DNA of 64,000 bases, taken from the NCBI RefSeq assembly GCF_001953635.1, contig NZ_MEJH01000002.1:248001-312000 (forward strand), given 5' to 3'. The number at the start of each line of letters is the position of its first letter. Position 1 is the first letter of the stretch. The DNA is from Alteromonas abrolhosensis. GTDB taxonomy: Bacteria; Pseudomonadota; Gammaproteobacteria; Enterobacterales; Alteromonadaceae. The notes beneath the pieces are model-generated. The model saw nothing but the letters and a program-made list of their open reading frames with translations, made no database searches and was not told where the DNA came from. Below are positions 55,062-63,914 of the stretch, in pieces. Both the position numbers and the translations under genes were made by a program.

Positions 55062-56673
55062 AATTCCAAACCTCACTCACACGTTTACCGTCTTTTTCAA
55101 TGTAAGCGCGCATATCTACCGTTTGCTTCTCTTTCGGCTTTACAAAAAAGGTTGCGCGCCACTCTTGCCCATTAGCAACGGGATAAAGACGTTGCTGGGA
55201 CATCGTGCCGTTAGTGCCTTGCACTACTAGCTTCATCGAATCGTTATCAAAAGCGATGTCAGAGGGTGCACTAAAATCCACGCTGAACTGCCTAGTAGTA
55301 CTTAAAGCGTCGTCTTTGAACTCATCACCCGGCAACACGGCTTTGCCCTGACGGGTACGCACTACAGAGGCCAGTTCGCTGACAAAAGGGTTCTGCTCTA
55401 CGGTTTTAAGTTCGTAAGCAAAGTACAATGACTCGCCAGCTTTAAACGGCTTCTCAGGAGTCCAAAACGCCACTATGTTGTCGTGAATCTCAGACTTTGT
55501 GGGAATTTCCACTACTTCTAAACGGCCTTTCTCGAAGCCTGCTTCAGGGGTAACCCATAGCCCTGGACGAAGGTGGTAATTGGCCTCTGCATCTAAGTAA
55601 TTATCCCACTTTCCGTCGCGTTGAAGCATGCCGAATCCTTTTGGATTAGCGTCGCTTAGCGACGTTACTTGAAGGCGAGCAGGATTAGTCAAAGGACGCC
55701 AAATTTCTTCATCGGCGTGCGTCACCATTAGTACACCATCACTGTCGTGCACTTCTGGGCGGTAGTCGTCATGGCGCTTTTCCGTGTTCTCGCCATACAA
55801 AAACATGCTGGTAAATGGTGCGATGCCCAGCTTATTTACATCGTCTCTGGCGAACAGCCAGCTTTCTACCTTAACGCTGGTGTCGACATCAGGCTGAATC
55901 ACAAATTTGTACGCCCCCGCCACAGAAGGGCTTTCCAAGCGCGCATAAATTGTGATGGGTTTGCCTTTGCTAGGCTCAATAATCCAAAACTCTGTAAAGT
56001 GAGGAAATTCCTCGCCCTTCGCAAGTGCGGTATCAATGGCCAATCCACGTGCGGAAATGCCGTAAACTTGATTTTTTCCCACAAGACGGAAGTAAGATGC
56101 GCCAAGAAATACAGCGAACTCATCTTTGTACTCTTCGTTCTTAATAGGATAGTGGACACGAAATCCAGCGAACCCTGACTTTTCATCCGTCAACCCTGCT
56201 AAACCCGATGCGGACCCATCGTAGTTAAACATGTCACTGTTAAATGCTAAGCGCTTAGGCTTATTACTTTCACCAATGGTGTGAATAGTAACGGGATATT
56301 CATATAGAAAGCCGGGGTGAAAAAACTGCAGTTCGTAGTCATTTTCGCCATGCCACAAACTCTGTTCGGGTTTAAAGCGAATTGATCGATAGGTTGTATA
56401 ATCAATTTCTTTAAGCTTGCTGTTTAATCCGTGGTCGTCCTGCTCATAGCTTTCTGTCGCCGAGGTGCGCGCAGCATCAATAATAGATTGAAGAACGGGC
56501 GACGCTTTTTGAGGTTGATTGGTGTCATTAACCTCGGTGGCAACAGCATGTTGAAAGGTAACTAATGCGATGATACTGCTAATCGCGATAAAAACACGTG
56601 ACAGCATCGGCTTGCGATGCTGTATTGCAGTTGCTTGTGATTCTTTACCGAAAATTGAAACTGGCTTAGCCAT
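55042..56673 (-). CDS. opgG: Glucans biosynthesis protein G
   Basis: OpgG acts in the periplasm to add branches to the glucan backbone. ATG 56673 is chosen because aaggagagg lies upstream. The 543-residue precursor has a long basic n-region and a hydrophobic signal (LSRVFIAISSIIALVTFQHAVATEV). The body has EIDYTTYRSIRFKPEQSLWH, FHPGFLYEYPVTIHTI, YFRLVGKNQVYGISARGLAIDTA, the EFPHFTEFWIIEP block and ARDDVNKLGIAPFTSMFLYGENTEKRHDDYRPEVHDSDGV, typical of OpgG/OpgD. It is first in opgGH. Transcription starts from the long upstream region. Confidence 0.95.
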   Translation of the reverse strand: MAKPVSIFGKESQATAIQHRKPMLSRVFIAISSIIALVTFQHAVATEVNDTNQPQKASPVLQSIIDAARTSATESYEQDDHGLNSKLKEIDYTTYRSIRFKPEQSLWHGENDYELQFFHPGFLYEYPVTIHTIGESNKPKRLAFNSDMFNYDGSASGLAGLTDEKSGFAGFRVHYPIKNEEYKDEFAVFLGASYFRLVGKNQVYGISARGLAIDTALAKGEEFPHFTEFWIIEPSKGKPITIYARLESPSVAGAYKFVIQPDVDTSVKVESWLFARDDVNKLGIAPFTSMFLYGENTEKRHDDYRPEVHDSDGVLMVTHADEEIWRPLTNPARLQVTSLSDANPKGFGMLQRDGKWDNYLDAEANYHLRPGLWVTPEAGFEKGRLEVVEIPTKSEIHDNIVAFWTPEKPFKAGESLYFAYELKTVEQNPFVSELASVVRTRQGKAVLPGDEFKDDALSTTRQFSVDFSAPSDIAFDNDSMKLVVQGTNGTMSQQRLYPVANGQEWRATFFVKPKEKQTVDMRAYIEKDGKRVSEVWNYVYQPK

Positions 56674-57423
56674 TTGTCCTCTCCTTATGAAAACAATGGT
56701 TATCCAGATGGTCACCAGTACCTCGTTTACCCGCCTCCGCTGTTAAGCGGTGCTAGTTGCGAAAAGCCGTACTGATAGAAACCACACGGGAAAGGCGCTC
56801 TATTCCTTTCCAATTCACTGATATGGTGAACAACCGAATTCCCTGCCGATAGGCTTAAGTGAATGTTGGATAACACACAAGGGCTTCAGCAAAAGGTGTT
56901 CCAATACGAAAAACCAGCTGCCAATTTTTTCTTTTATTATTAAATACAACAACTTAAACAAACTCTTATTTAGGCTTCTTGCTATTTATTTCGTTGTAAA
57001 AATGTCCAGTGAGTTAGACAAAAGGATAACTGTTGTTTTTTAGAGACAGTTGTCCGTGCCAATTCGACCGCAAAGTTTAAAAATAAGCGCTTAGCAAAAA
57101 TTGATGGCGTGAAGAACCAATCGCCAGATAAAAATATAATCTTTAAATATCAATTGTATAGGCAATAATTCACGGCAGTTTTTAGTGGATTTAAACGAAG
57201 TTGGCAAACGCTTTGCTATTCATCCTATTGATAAATAAGTTGGACAACATTTCTTAACGGAAATAAACGATGGCATGAAGACGGTTTTCGTTTCTTTGAC
57301 CATCAACCCAGTAACACTTTGTTGCGCGCTATAAACGCGCCGCCTTACAACAATTTTTGCAGAAAGTCTGAAATGGACGGAAGCAACGTAAGGGGGTTAC
57401 TGAACATACTAAGGAGTTATCAC
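56674..57423. other. 750-bp divergent intergenic region between opgG and the beta-barrel gene
   Basis: No gene is supported. The region is A/T-rich, particularly 56920-57250. It holds an inverted repeat at 57024-57055 (ggataactgt and acagttgtcc, one G-T mismatch, 12-base loop). Both flanking genes read away from it, so it must hold at least two promoters. Both flanking genes encode cell-envelope functions, so a shared control such as OmpR is plausible but not visible. The frame that extends the right-hand gene upstream to 57319 is not supported because the good ribosome site is at 57424. Confidence 0.5.
57024..57055. repeat. Imperfect inverted repeat in the opgG upstream region
   Basis: The arms ggataactgt (57024-57033) and acagttgtcc (57046-57055) differ from perfect by one base. 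There is no T-run, so it is not a simple terminator; an operator or mRNA hairpin is possible. Confidence 0.45.
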
Positions 57424-57975
57424 ATGCGTAAATCAATCACACTTATTGCTGCTTTGACTGCAGCGGCACTTCCTCTTTCAGCAATGGCTGACAAGCCAGA
57501 CTGGCGTTACGTAGAAGGTGGTTACACAAAAATGGACTTTGACGATAATGAGTCATTTGAACCAGATGGTTTGACGGTTAACGGTAAGTACCTTTTGAAT
57601 AGTAACTGGTACCTAAACGGCGAATATAGCTTCTTTGAAGAAGGCAGCTTTGACTTTGACATGCTAACACTAGGTGCTGGTTACCGTTTACCAGTGAATG
57701 CTACGACAGATGCATATTTTGGCGCGAATCTAGAGCGTATTGACGGTGACGTTAATGACGAAACAGGTTACAGCATCAATGCGGGTCTTCGCTCTATGAT
57801 TACAGAGCAAGTAGAGCTGGCTGGTGAAATCGGCTATTACGACGTAGACGATGGTGAAGCGACATTTAAAGTAGGCGCTAACTATTACATCACGCCACAG
57901 TGGGCTGTAGGTGCTAACTACAAAGTCATTGATGATTTAGACATTATGCAGGTTACTGCTCGATACGCGTTCTAA
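57424..57975 (+). CDS. Outer-membrane beta-barrel protein, small porin/OmpA-like fold
   Basis: ATG 57424 has aaggag 7 bases upstream. The 183-residue protein has a signal peptide (RKSITLIAALTAAALPLSAMAD) and then about eight amphipathic strands: DWRYVEGGYTKMDF, GLTVNGKYLLNSNWYLNGEYSFFEEG, DFDMLTLGAGYRLPVN, DAYFGANLERI, GYSINAGLRSMIT, VELAGEIGYYDV, FKVGANYYITPQWAVGANYKV and IMQVTARYAF. It ends in a Phe, as required for barrel assembly. It belongs to the outer-membrane beta-barrel family; substrate or adhesion role unknown. Confidence 0.88.
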   Translation: MRKSITLIAALTAAALPLSAMADKPDWRYVEGGYTKMDFDDNESFEPDGLTVNGKYLLNSNWYLNGEYSFFEEGSFDFDMLTLGAGYRLPVNATTDAYFGANLERIDGDVNDETGYSINAGLRSMITEQVELAGEIGYYDVDDGEATFKVGANYYITPQWAVGANYKVIDDLDIMQVTARYAF

Positions 57976-57998
57976 GCCTCCCTCTCCTCAGGTAGGTT

Positions 57999-58024
57999 GC
58001 CGGGTTGCTCGACCCGGCTTTTTT
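57999..58024 (+). terminator. Intrinsic terminator of the beta-barrel gene
   Basis: A 7-bp GC stem (gccgggt at 57999-58005, acccggc at 58012-58018) with a 6-base loop is followed by six T residues. Confidence 0.9.
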
Positions 58025-58068
58025 GTATCTGTATCACCAAAGTGACTGCTACTTTTCCGTGAAGCCTT

Positions 58069-58302
58069 TTATTCCGTCGTGTCGCTCGGCTGAATATCTT
58101 CTTTTCGTTTTATATCCACACTCTCGTGAAGCTCAGAGTATACCAACACCGCATCGCCAGATTTAAGCCTGTCTAGCACCTGCTGAACTTTTACATCAAG
58201 CGCAACCTCTTCTTCGCCATAGTCAGTGCCTTCACGCAATACGAAGGACTCTGCCAAGCTATAAAGGGTATCGGCTTCTAATGCATCAATGGGGATTATC
58301 AT
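58069..58302 (-). CDS. yheU: YheU family protein (UPF0270)
   Basis: The 77-residue acidic protein has [62 protein letters not shown], nearly the family consensus. Function is unknown. A Shine-Dalgarno (aggag) lies 5 bases before the ATG. It follows yheT on the same strand, as in E. coli, with 61 bp between them. Confidence 0.93.
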   Translation of the reverse strand: MIIPIDALEADTLYSLAESFVLREGTDYGEEEVALDVKVQQVLDRLKSGDAVLVYSELHESVDIKRKEDIQPSDTTE

Positions 58303-58363
58303 TCACTCTCCTGATTAAAAAAGCGATTAGATGAGTTTAGATGACGTAAGCGTTAGCGTTGAA

Positions 58364-59398
58364 TTAACGACTAATATAGCTACACGTCGCATCAACAGGT
58401 AAAGCTTCACTGACAAAGCGCTTCACGCGCTCATGCAGCCACACTTTCGGATTTAATATAGAGCCCTGCATAAACCCAACGTGTCCACCTCGCTCACTTA
58501 GCTCTACAGTAACATTCCGCGCAAGCTCCTCTTCCTTAGGCACAATTAAGTGATTCATAAAGGGATCATCGATGCTATGCAGCACTAGCGTAGGGCAGTG
58601 GATCGCGCTTAAGAAATGGTAGGCACTGCACTTTTCATAGTAATCTTGTGCATCTGCAAAGCCATGTAGGGGCGCTGTGATCTTCTCGTCAAATTGAGTA
58701 AAACTGGTAATCTCTTCCACGTCACTTTTTGTTAGCTGTATAAGCTTGCGATAATCAATGTACTCCATCTTTTTACGCAGCGTATCTTTCATGCTAGTAA
58801 GTAAATACTTTTGGTAGACGCGGGAAAAGCCCTGATTAATTGATTTAGCGCACTCGGAAAGTTTAAGAGGCGAAGAAATGGCAATCGCCGCTTTAAGCCA
58901 CTTTTGTGCAGGGTTTTCGCCTAACAGTTTCAACAACATGTTACCGCCAAGAGAGAAGCCAATCGCAACCTTAGGGATGCGGGGGAATTTATCGTGTAGC
59001 CATTCTAGAAAAAAGCTGGGATCTTCTGTTTCCCCGCTGTGGTATGCGCGCGCTTTAAGGTTGGGTACACCGCTACAGCCGCGATAGTGCATCATCACTA
59101 CCTGCCAGCCGTTTACCGAAAGTTGCGCCATCATATCGTTTGCATAATGGGACTTAATGCTGCCCTCTAAACCATGAAACATCACCACAATCCCTGACGT
59201 TTCCTGTGGTTTCGGCCCCCATGCCACGTCTACGAAGTCGTCGTCTGGTAAGGTTAGTCGCTCCATGTCATAAGACAGTGGTAAACGCTTTTGAATAAAA
59301 CGCGGCCATATGGTTTGCACATGACGGTTCTTTGCCCACCCTGGCACCTTAAAGCTACTTTTTATTATTTTTCCATGCGATAGCGCTGATTTACTCAT
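58364..59398 (-). CDS. yheT: Hydrolase YheT, alpha/beta fold
   Basis: The 344-residue protein has VPGWAKNRHVQTIWPRF near the start, FHGLEGSIKSHYANDMMAQL, VMMHYRGCSGVPNLKARAYHSGETED and the nucleophile elbow GFSLGGN (GxSxG), then VLHSIDDPFMNH and SERGGHVGFMQG, with the catalytic Asp and His. This is the YheT/ABHD1-3 group; its substrate is not known. It lies between the TIGR02444 gene and yheU, on the same strand. Confidence 0.93.
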   Translation of the reverse strand: MSKSALSHGKIIKSSFKVPGWAKNRHVQTIWPRFIQKRLPLSYDMERLTLPDDDFVDVAWGPKPQETSGIVVMFHGLEGSIKSHYANDMMAQLSVNGWQVVMMHYRGCSGVPNLKARAYHSGETEDPSFFLEWLHDKFPRIPKVAIGFSLGGNMLLKLLGENPAQKWLKAAIAISSPLKLSECAKSINQGFSRVYQKYLLTSMKDTLRKKMEYIDYRKLIQLTKSDVEEITSFTQFDEKITAPLHGFADAQDYYEKCSAYHFLSAIHCPTLVLHSIDDPFMNHLIVPKEEELARNVTVELSERGGHVGFMQGSILNPKVWLHERVKRFVSEALPVDATCSYISR

Positions 59399-59418
59399 TG
59401 TATTTTCTTATTGTGTTT

Positions 59419-59922
59419 TTACGATAATTGATTAACCACGAGGCTTACTAATTGTCGCGCCTCGCTGCTGTCACGCAGTCCGTATGCGTTAATAAACGCA
59501 GCAATAGACGCGTTAAATACATTAGACGATACTGATTGACCCAGGCCCAGATGCGTGACCGGCTGCTCATTGAACGACGCAACAATATCGTGCTGCTGCT
59601 GTCTTTCAAGCTCTAATTCTTGCGCTTTGAGCGCGTCATAATCCGCTTGGTCTCCCCCTTTTTCAGGGTGTGCCGCTTTGCGTTTCGCGCGGTGGTGCTT
59701 TAGTTTTTCTTCCGTTGCCTTTGATGCCGCGATAACTGCATTAAGCTGGGGAAGATTAATAATGACATTATTCTCCAAACACCAGCAAACCAGCAAGAGA
59801 ACGTTTACATTTACGCTGTGATTGTCTTGCAGTAGAAGTGCAAGGGGGGCCATATCGCCTTTGCTATAACGAGAAACACTGTATTCCCAAAACGCACTGC
59901 TATCGATGTTAGGCGTTGGCAT
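59419..59922 (-). CDS. TIGR02444 family protein (DUF2390)
   Basis: The 167-residue protein starts TPNIDSSAFWEYSVSRYSKGDMAPLALLLQDNHSVNVNVLLLVCWCLENN, the conserved core of DUF2390. The rest is helical with a highly charged middle part (KLKHHRAKRKAAHPEKGGDQADYDALKAQELELERQQQ). Function is unknown. It overlaps the yheS end by 14 bases and lies upstream of yheT, so the four genes yheS-TIGR02444-yheT-yheU form one leftward operon. The insertion of this gene between yheS and yheT is common in marine gammaproteobacteria. Confidence 0.9.
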   Translation of the reverse strand: MPTPNIDSSAFWEYSVSRYSKGDMAPLALLLQDNHSVNVNVLLLVCWCLENNVIINLPQLNAVIAASKATEEKLKHHRAKRKAAHPEKGGDQADYDALKAQELELERQQQHDIVASFNEQPVTHLGLGQSVSSNVFNASIAAFINAYGLRDSSEARQLVSLVVNQLS

Positions 59923-61882
59923 TGTCGTATTCCTCTCGTTTTAACTCAATCTGCTCTTGGGCATCTAGCCATGCCATCTCTTCTTCTTCAAGCTGTTGCT
60001 TGAACTGGGTTTGCTTGTCGAGCAAACTCATAAGCTCTGCTTTTTTGTCTTCGCTGTAAAGAGATGTATCAGCAAGAGACGCTTCCACTTCTGCCAAGGC
60101 AGCGCTTAATTTGTCCATCGCTTTTTCGTGTTTTTCAATGGCTTTTTTAAGCGGCGCTACGCTTTGCCTGAATTCGGCTTCGCGGCGTTTTTCCTCTTTT
60201 CGATCTATTTTGCGCTCTGCTTTACCCTGCATCCCCGCTTCTTGCTGCGCTTCATTTTTGGCATCGCTGTTGGCACTTTTAGCATCGCTATTAGCCTTGG
60301 CCTTTTCCGCAGCCTGCTGCTTTAGAATCCAGTCGCGATAGTCGTCTAAGTCACCTTTAAATGGCTCAACTTCACCACTGTCTACCAGATAGAAGTCTTC
60401 ACATACCGAGGAAAGTAAGAAGCGGTCGTGCGATACCAGCACCATTGCCCCCTCAAAACCTTGAAGCGCAATATTAAGCGCATGGCGCATTTCTAAATCT
60501 AAGTGGTTGGTAGGCTCATCCAGCAGCAGTAGGTTAGGCTTTTGGTAAACGATTAACGCCAATACTAAGCGCGCCTTTTCACCACCCGACATAGGCGCAA
60601 CAGGAGCAAGCGCTTCATCGCCGTTAAACCCAAAACCACCAAGATAGTCGCGAAGCTGCTGTTCTGTAGCTTTTTCGTCAATGCGCTGCAAGTGAAGAAG
60701 CGGGGTAGCGTTAGCGTCTAATGTTTCTAACTGATGCTGAGCAAAGTAACCAATCTTCAGACCTTTAGCCGTATTAAAAATACCTTGCTTTGGCGCATGC
60801 ACACCCGCCAATAGTTTGATTAGCGTAGACTTACCCTGTCCGTTTCTACCTAGAAGACCTATTCTGCTGCCAGGTACTAAATTGAGTTTCACCTGTTGCA
60901 GCACAATATGGTCGTCGTAACCCAGCTGAATCTTTTCCATTTGCACAAGCGGGTTAGGTAGCGCAGATGGTGGTGCGAAGGAAAAGCTAAACGGACTAGC
61001 CATATGCGCTGGCAGTAAGGTTTCCATTTTCTCTAACTGTTTAATACGGCTTTGCGCTTGCTTAGCTTTACTCGCTTTAGCTTTAAAACGGGTAATAAAC
61101 GAGTTGAGGTGCGCCACTTTTTGCTGTTGCTTCTCATATTCAATGTTCTGTAAGCGAATACGTTCAGCACGCTGGGTTTCGTAGGCCGAGTAATTACCTG
61201 TGTAAGTGATAAGCTTTTGTTGCTCAACACTGATAATTTGCGCAACGGTATTGTCGATAAAGGCTTTATCGTGAGAAATCAGCAATAGCGTTCCAGCATA
61301 GCGTTGAAGCCATTTCTCTAGCCATATGACCGCATCTAAGTCTAAGTGGTTAGTAGGTTCATCAAGGAGCAGTAAGTCTGAAGGGCAAAGCAGCGCTTGA
61401 GCTAGGTTTAGGCGCATTCGCCAACCACCTGAAAAATCGCTAACTGGCGCACTTAGCTGCGTATTTGTAAAACCAAGACCTGACAGAATGGTCGCTGCAC
61501 GGGATTCCACATCGTACGCCCCAGCTTGTTCTAGTTGACCGTGAATTTGGCCAATTTTGACGCCATCACCGCTGTGTTCTGCGGCTTCTAATTGAGCCTG
61601 TAACTCCCGTAAATGTTTGTCACCGTCCACCACGTAGTCTAATGCTGTTCGGTTGGTTGCTGGCGTTTCCTGCGCCACGCTTACTATTCTCCAATCACTC
61701 GGTACACTGCAGTCGCCGGCATCGACACTCAATTCACTTCTCAGCAAGGCAAATAGCGTGGACTTTCCGCAGCCATTACTGCCGATCAGTGCCACTTTGT
61801 GGCCTGGAAAAACCTGCGCCGACGCCTCTTCTAGCAGCATTTTGCGGCCGCGAAGTAGCGATACATTTGAAAGCTTTATCAT
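59909..61882 (-). CDS. yheS: ABC-F type ATPase YheS
   Basis: ATG 61882 (MIKLSNVSLLRGRKMLLEEAS) is chosen; the frame opens seven codons earlier. The 657-residue protein has two ABC cassettes. The first has Walker A LIGSNGCGKSTLF, signature FSGGWRMRLNLAQAL and Walker B LLLLDEPTNHLD. The second has LLGRNGQGKSTLIK, MSGGEKARLVLALI and LLLLDEPTNHLDLE. Between them lies the ABC-F linker (HLNSFITRFKAKASKAKQAQSRIKQLEKME). The C-terminus is a charged coiled coil with Lys/Ala repeats (about 545-650). ABC-F proteins act on the ribosome; no transmembrane domain is present. Leads the yheS-yheU operon. Confidence 0.95.
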   Translation of the reverse strand: MIKLSNVSLLRGRKMLLEEASAQVFPGHKVALIGSNGCGKSTLFALLRSELSVDAGDCSVPSDWRIVSVAQETPATNRTALDYVVDGDKHLRELQAQLEAAEHSGDGVKIGQIHGQLEQAGAYDVESRAATILSGLGFTNTQLSAPVSDFSGGWRMRLNLAQALLCPSDLLLLDEPTNHLDLDAVIWLEKWLQRYAGTLLLISHDKAFIDNTVAQIISVEQQKLITYTGNYSAYETQRAERIRLQNIEYEKQQQKVAHLNSFITRFKAKASKAKQAQSRIKQLEKMETLLPAHMASPFSFSFAPPSALPNPLVQMEKIQLGYDDHIVLQQVKLNLVPGSRIGLLGRNGQGKSTLIKLLAGVHAPKQGIFNTAKGLKIGYFAQHQLETLDANATPLLHLQRIDEKATEQQLRDYLGGFGFNGDEALAPVAPMSGGEKARLVLALIVYQKPNLLLLDEPTNHLDLEMRHALNIALQGFEGAMVLVSHDRFLLSSVCEDFYLVDSGEVEPFKGDLDDYRDWILKQQAAEKAKANSDAKSANSDAKNEAQQEAGMQGKAERKIDRKEEKRREAEFRQSVAPLKKAIEKHEKAMDKLSAALAEVEASLADTSLYSEDKKAELMSLLDKQTQFKQQLEEEEMAWLDAQEQIELKREEYDNANA

Positions 61883-62000
61883 GAGTAACCTGTGATGGAA
61901 CAAACTAGGGCGCGTATAATATCAAAAACTTAAGGTAAAAGCTGATCAACACTTACCATTTCAAGGTATAATAATCGCGAAATTCCCCAAAGGTGTATGT

Positions 62001-62207
62001 ATGTCAAAACGTGTAAAACGCCGCTTTGTTGCAGGGGCTACGTGCCCGAAATGCCAAGAGCTAGATACGATTTCGTTGTATTTTGAAAATAACGTAGAAA
62101 AGCTGGAGTGCGTAGCGTGTGGTTATAACGAAGCGCAAACTGACGAGAAAGTTAGTGCCGCCACGCGAACTAACGAGAATGTGATTGGTATCTTCAAACC
62201 TCACTAG
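62001..62207 (+). CDS. yheV: YheV family zinc-ribbon protein
   Basis: The 68-residue protein has KRVKRRFVAGATCPKCQELDTISLYFENNVEKLECVACGYNEAQ, with two cysteine pairs that form a small zinc ribbon as in YheV. Function is unknown. A Shine-Dalgarno (aaagg) precedes the ATG. It is divergent from yheS with about 118 bp between them. Confidence 0.92.
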   Translation: MSKRVKRRFVAGATCPKCQELDTISLYFENNVEKLECVACGYNEAQTDEKVSAATRTNENVIGIFKPH

Positions 62208-62241
62208 CATTCCTACCCACGCCTCAGTAAATCTTACCATT

Positions 62242-62282
62242 AAGCCTGTGTAACTCCTCACGATATTGTTCTCAGGCTTTTT
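62242..62282 (+). terminator. Weak terminator after yheV
   Basis: A 7-bp stem (aagcctg at 62242-62248, caggctt at 62273-62279) with a long 24-base loop is followed by five T residues. The long loop makes it uncertain. Confidence 0.4.
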
Positions 62283-62385
62283 CAAGTATTCTCCACATCC
62301 CCCGCCAGCAGTGGCTCTCCCCGGCACCTAGCGGAAAAGGTTCCACAGGCATAATTTTTGTATTTCCTACGTAAAGGAGTGAAAT

Positions 62386-63498
62386 ATGAAACATGCTAAA
62401 AAACGTATCTGCTATGTGCTTCTAGGCTTGTTAGTTGTGCTTATAGCCATAAGGCTTTACCTGCCTTATGCCGCCGCGTCTTACATCAACACAACGCTGA
62501 GTCAGTCAAAAGAGTACAACGGCCGCGTAGGCGATGTAGATTTGATGCTATGGCGTGGCGCATATAGTTTAGAGCATGTATTGCTTCATAAGGCGAACGG
62601 ACAGGTAGACCGCCCCCTTTTCAAGGCAGAATATGTGGAGTTTACGCTTTCTTGGTCACAACTTTTCAAAGGCGCTGCAGTAGGCGTAGTTAATGTTAAC
62701 TCCCCCGAAATTAACTTTGTAGACGGTAACACGGAAGAAAAAAGCCAGTCAGGCAAGAATGAAAATTGGCTATATATCGCCAATCAACTTTTCCCTTTAC
62801 GCATTGACAAACTCACTATTAACAATGGAAAAATAGCTTTTCACAACCCTGATACATCACCGGCAATCGATATAGCGCTTCACGATATTCAGCTTGAAGT
62901 GAATAACTTGGTTAATAGCGATAACTTGTCAGACTCACGCGTAGCCACCGCTAAAGCGCAAGGACAAACTGCTGAGCAAGGTACGATTTCCTTAAATGCC
63001 AAGCTAAATCCTTCAACCCAAAATCCGACCTTCGATGTTGATATTCAAGCTGACAATGTAGGCTTGGTTAACTTTAAGAACCTGCTCGATACTTACGCGC
63101 CGTTTGACTTAGAAGCCGGCACACTTACCCTCGCCGCTGAAGTGGCGTCTAATGAAGGGAGAGTAAAAGGCTATATCAAACCCATTTTGCACAATGTAGA
63201 AGTGTTCTCTTGGAAAGGTGATATTGAACGTGACGGCGACGGTTTTATTGAAGGTAGCATTGAAGCCATTTCTGCATTTATTACCGAGTTGTTTGAAAAC
63301 CAGAGCGAAGACCAAATTGCTACACGCATTCCTATTGAGGGTGACCTCTCAAATCCGGATACGCAAACGTGGGAAGCATTTGTTGCCATCTTAAAAAACG
63401 CCTTTGTTAAAGCTTTTAAGGGCGATGTGGAGAAAAGTGTAGAGTTGGATAGACTTGAGCTGGATAAATTGAAAGCATCTGAGGGCTCCGCTCGTTGA
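62386..63498 (+). CDS. DUF748 domain-containing protein, AsmA-like
   Basis: The 370-residue protein has an N-terminal TM (YVLLGLLVVLIAIRLYLPYAAASYINTTLSQSKEYNGRVGDVDLMLWRGAYSLEHVLLHKANG). This is the recognisable DUF748 start with AsmA-like features. The periplasmic part is beta-rich (KAEYVEFTLSWSQLFKGAAVGVVNVNSPEINFV). It is anchored in the inner membrane. Family members are tied to envelope maintenance; no precise role is known. A Shine-Dalgarno aaggag lies 6 bases before the ATG. A hairpin (63482-63505) overlaps its stop codon, without a T-run. Confidence 0.88.
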   Translation: MKHAKKRICYVLLGLLVVLIAIRLYLPYAAASYINTTLSQSKEYNGRVGDVDLMLWRGAYSLEHVLLHKANGQVDRPLFKAEYVEFTLSWSQLFKGAAVGVVNVNSPEINFVDGNTEEKSQSGKNENWLYIANQLFPLRIDKLTINNGKIAFHNPDTSPAIDIALHDIQLEVNNLVNSDNLSDSRVATAKAQGQTAEQGTISLNAKLNPSTQNPTFDVDIQADNVGLVNFKNLLDTYAPFDLEAGTLTLAAEVASNEGRVKGYIKPILHNVEVFSWKGDIERDGDGFIEGSIEAISAFITELFENQSEDQIATRIPIEGDLSNPDTQTWEAFVAILKNAFVKAFKGDVEKSVELDRLELDKLKASEGSAR

Positions 63499-63526
63499 GA
63501 GCCCTAGCTGTTAAGCTCTATCAATG

Positions 63527-63685
63527 CTAGATAGTGCAGCTATCGCCACAATCGTTGGCACCGTCGCGCATGCCCTCTATTTCTTGGCTTTCTTGCTTAT
63601 CTTTTTCAGCTTGCTTTTCTGCTACTGACTGCTCAACAGAGTCAAAGTCGATGCTGTCAAACGCATCCATATCAAAATCGCTCAT
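63527..63685 (-). CDS. Small acidic protein of unknown function, 52 codons
   Basis: I do not recognise this protein. ATG 63683-63685 and stop at 63527 give 52 residues beginning SDFDMDAFDSIDFDSVEQSV and ending GANDCGDSCTI. It is rich in Asp/Glu and has a short Lys/Gln/Glu-rich middle, probably helical. Two cysteines lie near the C-terminus in CGDSC. A purine-rich site (aagagag) sits 6 bases before the ATG. It lies between slyX and the DUF748 gene, convergent with the latter. A minus-strand terminator lies just upstream, so its promoter must overlap that hairpin or it depends on readthrough. Confidence 0.6.
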   Translation of the reverse strand: MSDFDMDAFDSIDFDSVEQSVAEKQAEKDKQESQEIEGMRDGANDCGDSCTI

Positions 63686-63705
63686 AATTCACTCTCTTAA
63701 ATAGT

Positions 63706-63734
63706 AAAAAAGGCTTCTCTTTGCAGAAGCCTTT
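63706..63734 (-). terminator. Intrinsic terminator upstream of the 52-codon gene
   Basis: A 10-bp stem (aaaggcttct at 63709-63718, agaagccttt at 63725-63734) with a 6-base loop is followed on the minus strand by a T-run. It lies between slyX and the small gene, 181 bases past the slyX stop. Confidence 0.75.
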
Positions 63735-63914
63735 GTATCGGGGCGCAAGTGTAATTCAATTGCATTTTCAGGCTAAATGAAGACTTCGCCTAAGTCATAA
63801 CAAGATAAACTAGCGCGCGATGTTTTATTTATACGCAACCGTAAAACAGACAAACCGCCCTTAAGGTTGCCACAATGAGTGGGGCGGCTTAATTACCGTT
63901 GCGCGTCACTTTGA

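Noticed and set aside
57319..57423. N-terminal extension of the beta-barrel protein
   Set aside because: The signal peptide and the aaggag ribosome site both point to ATG 57424, so the upstream 35 codons are untranslated.
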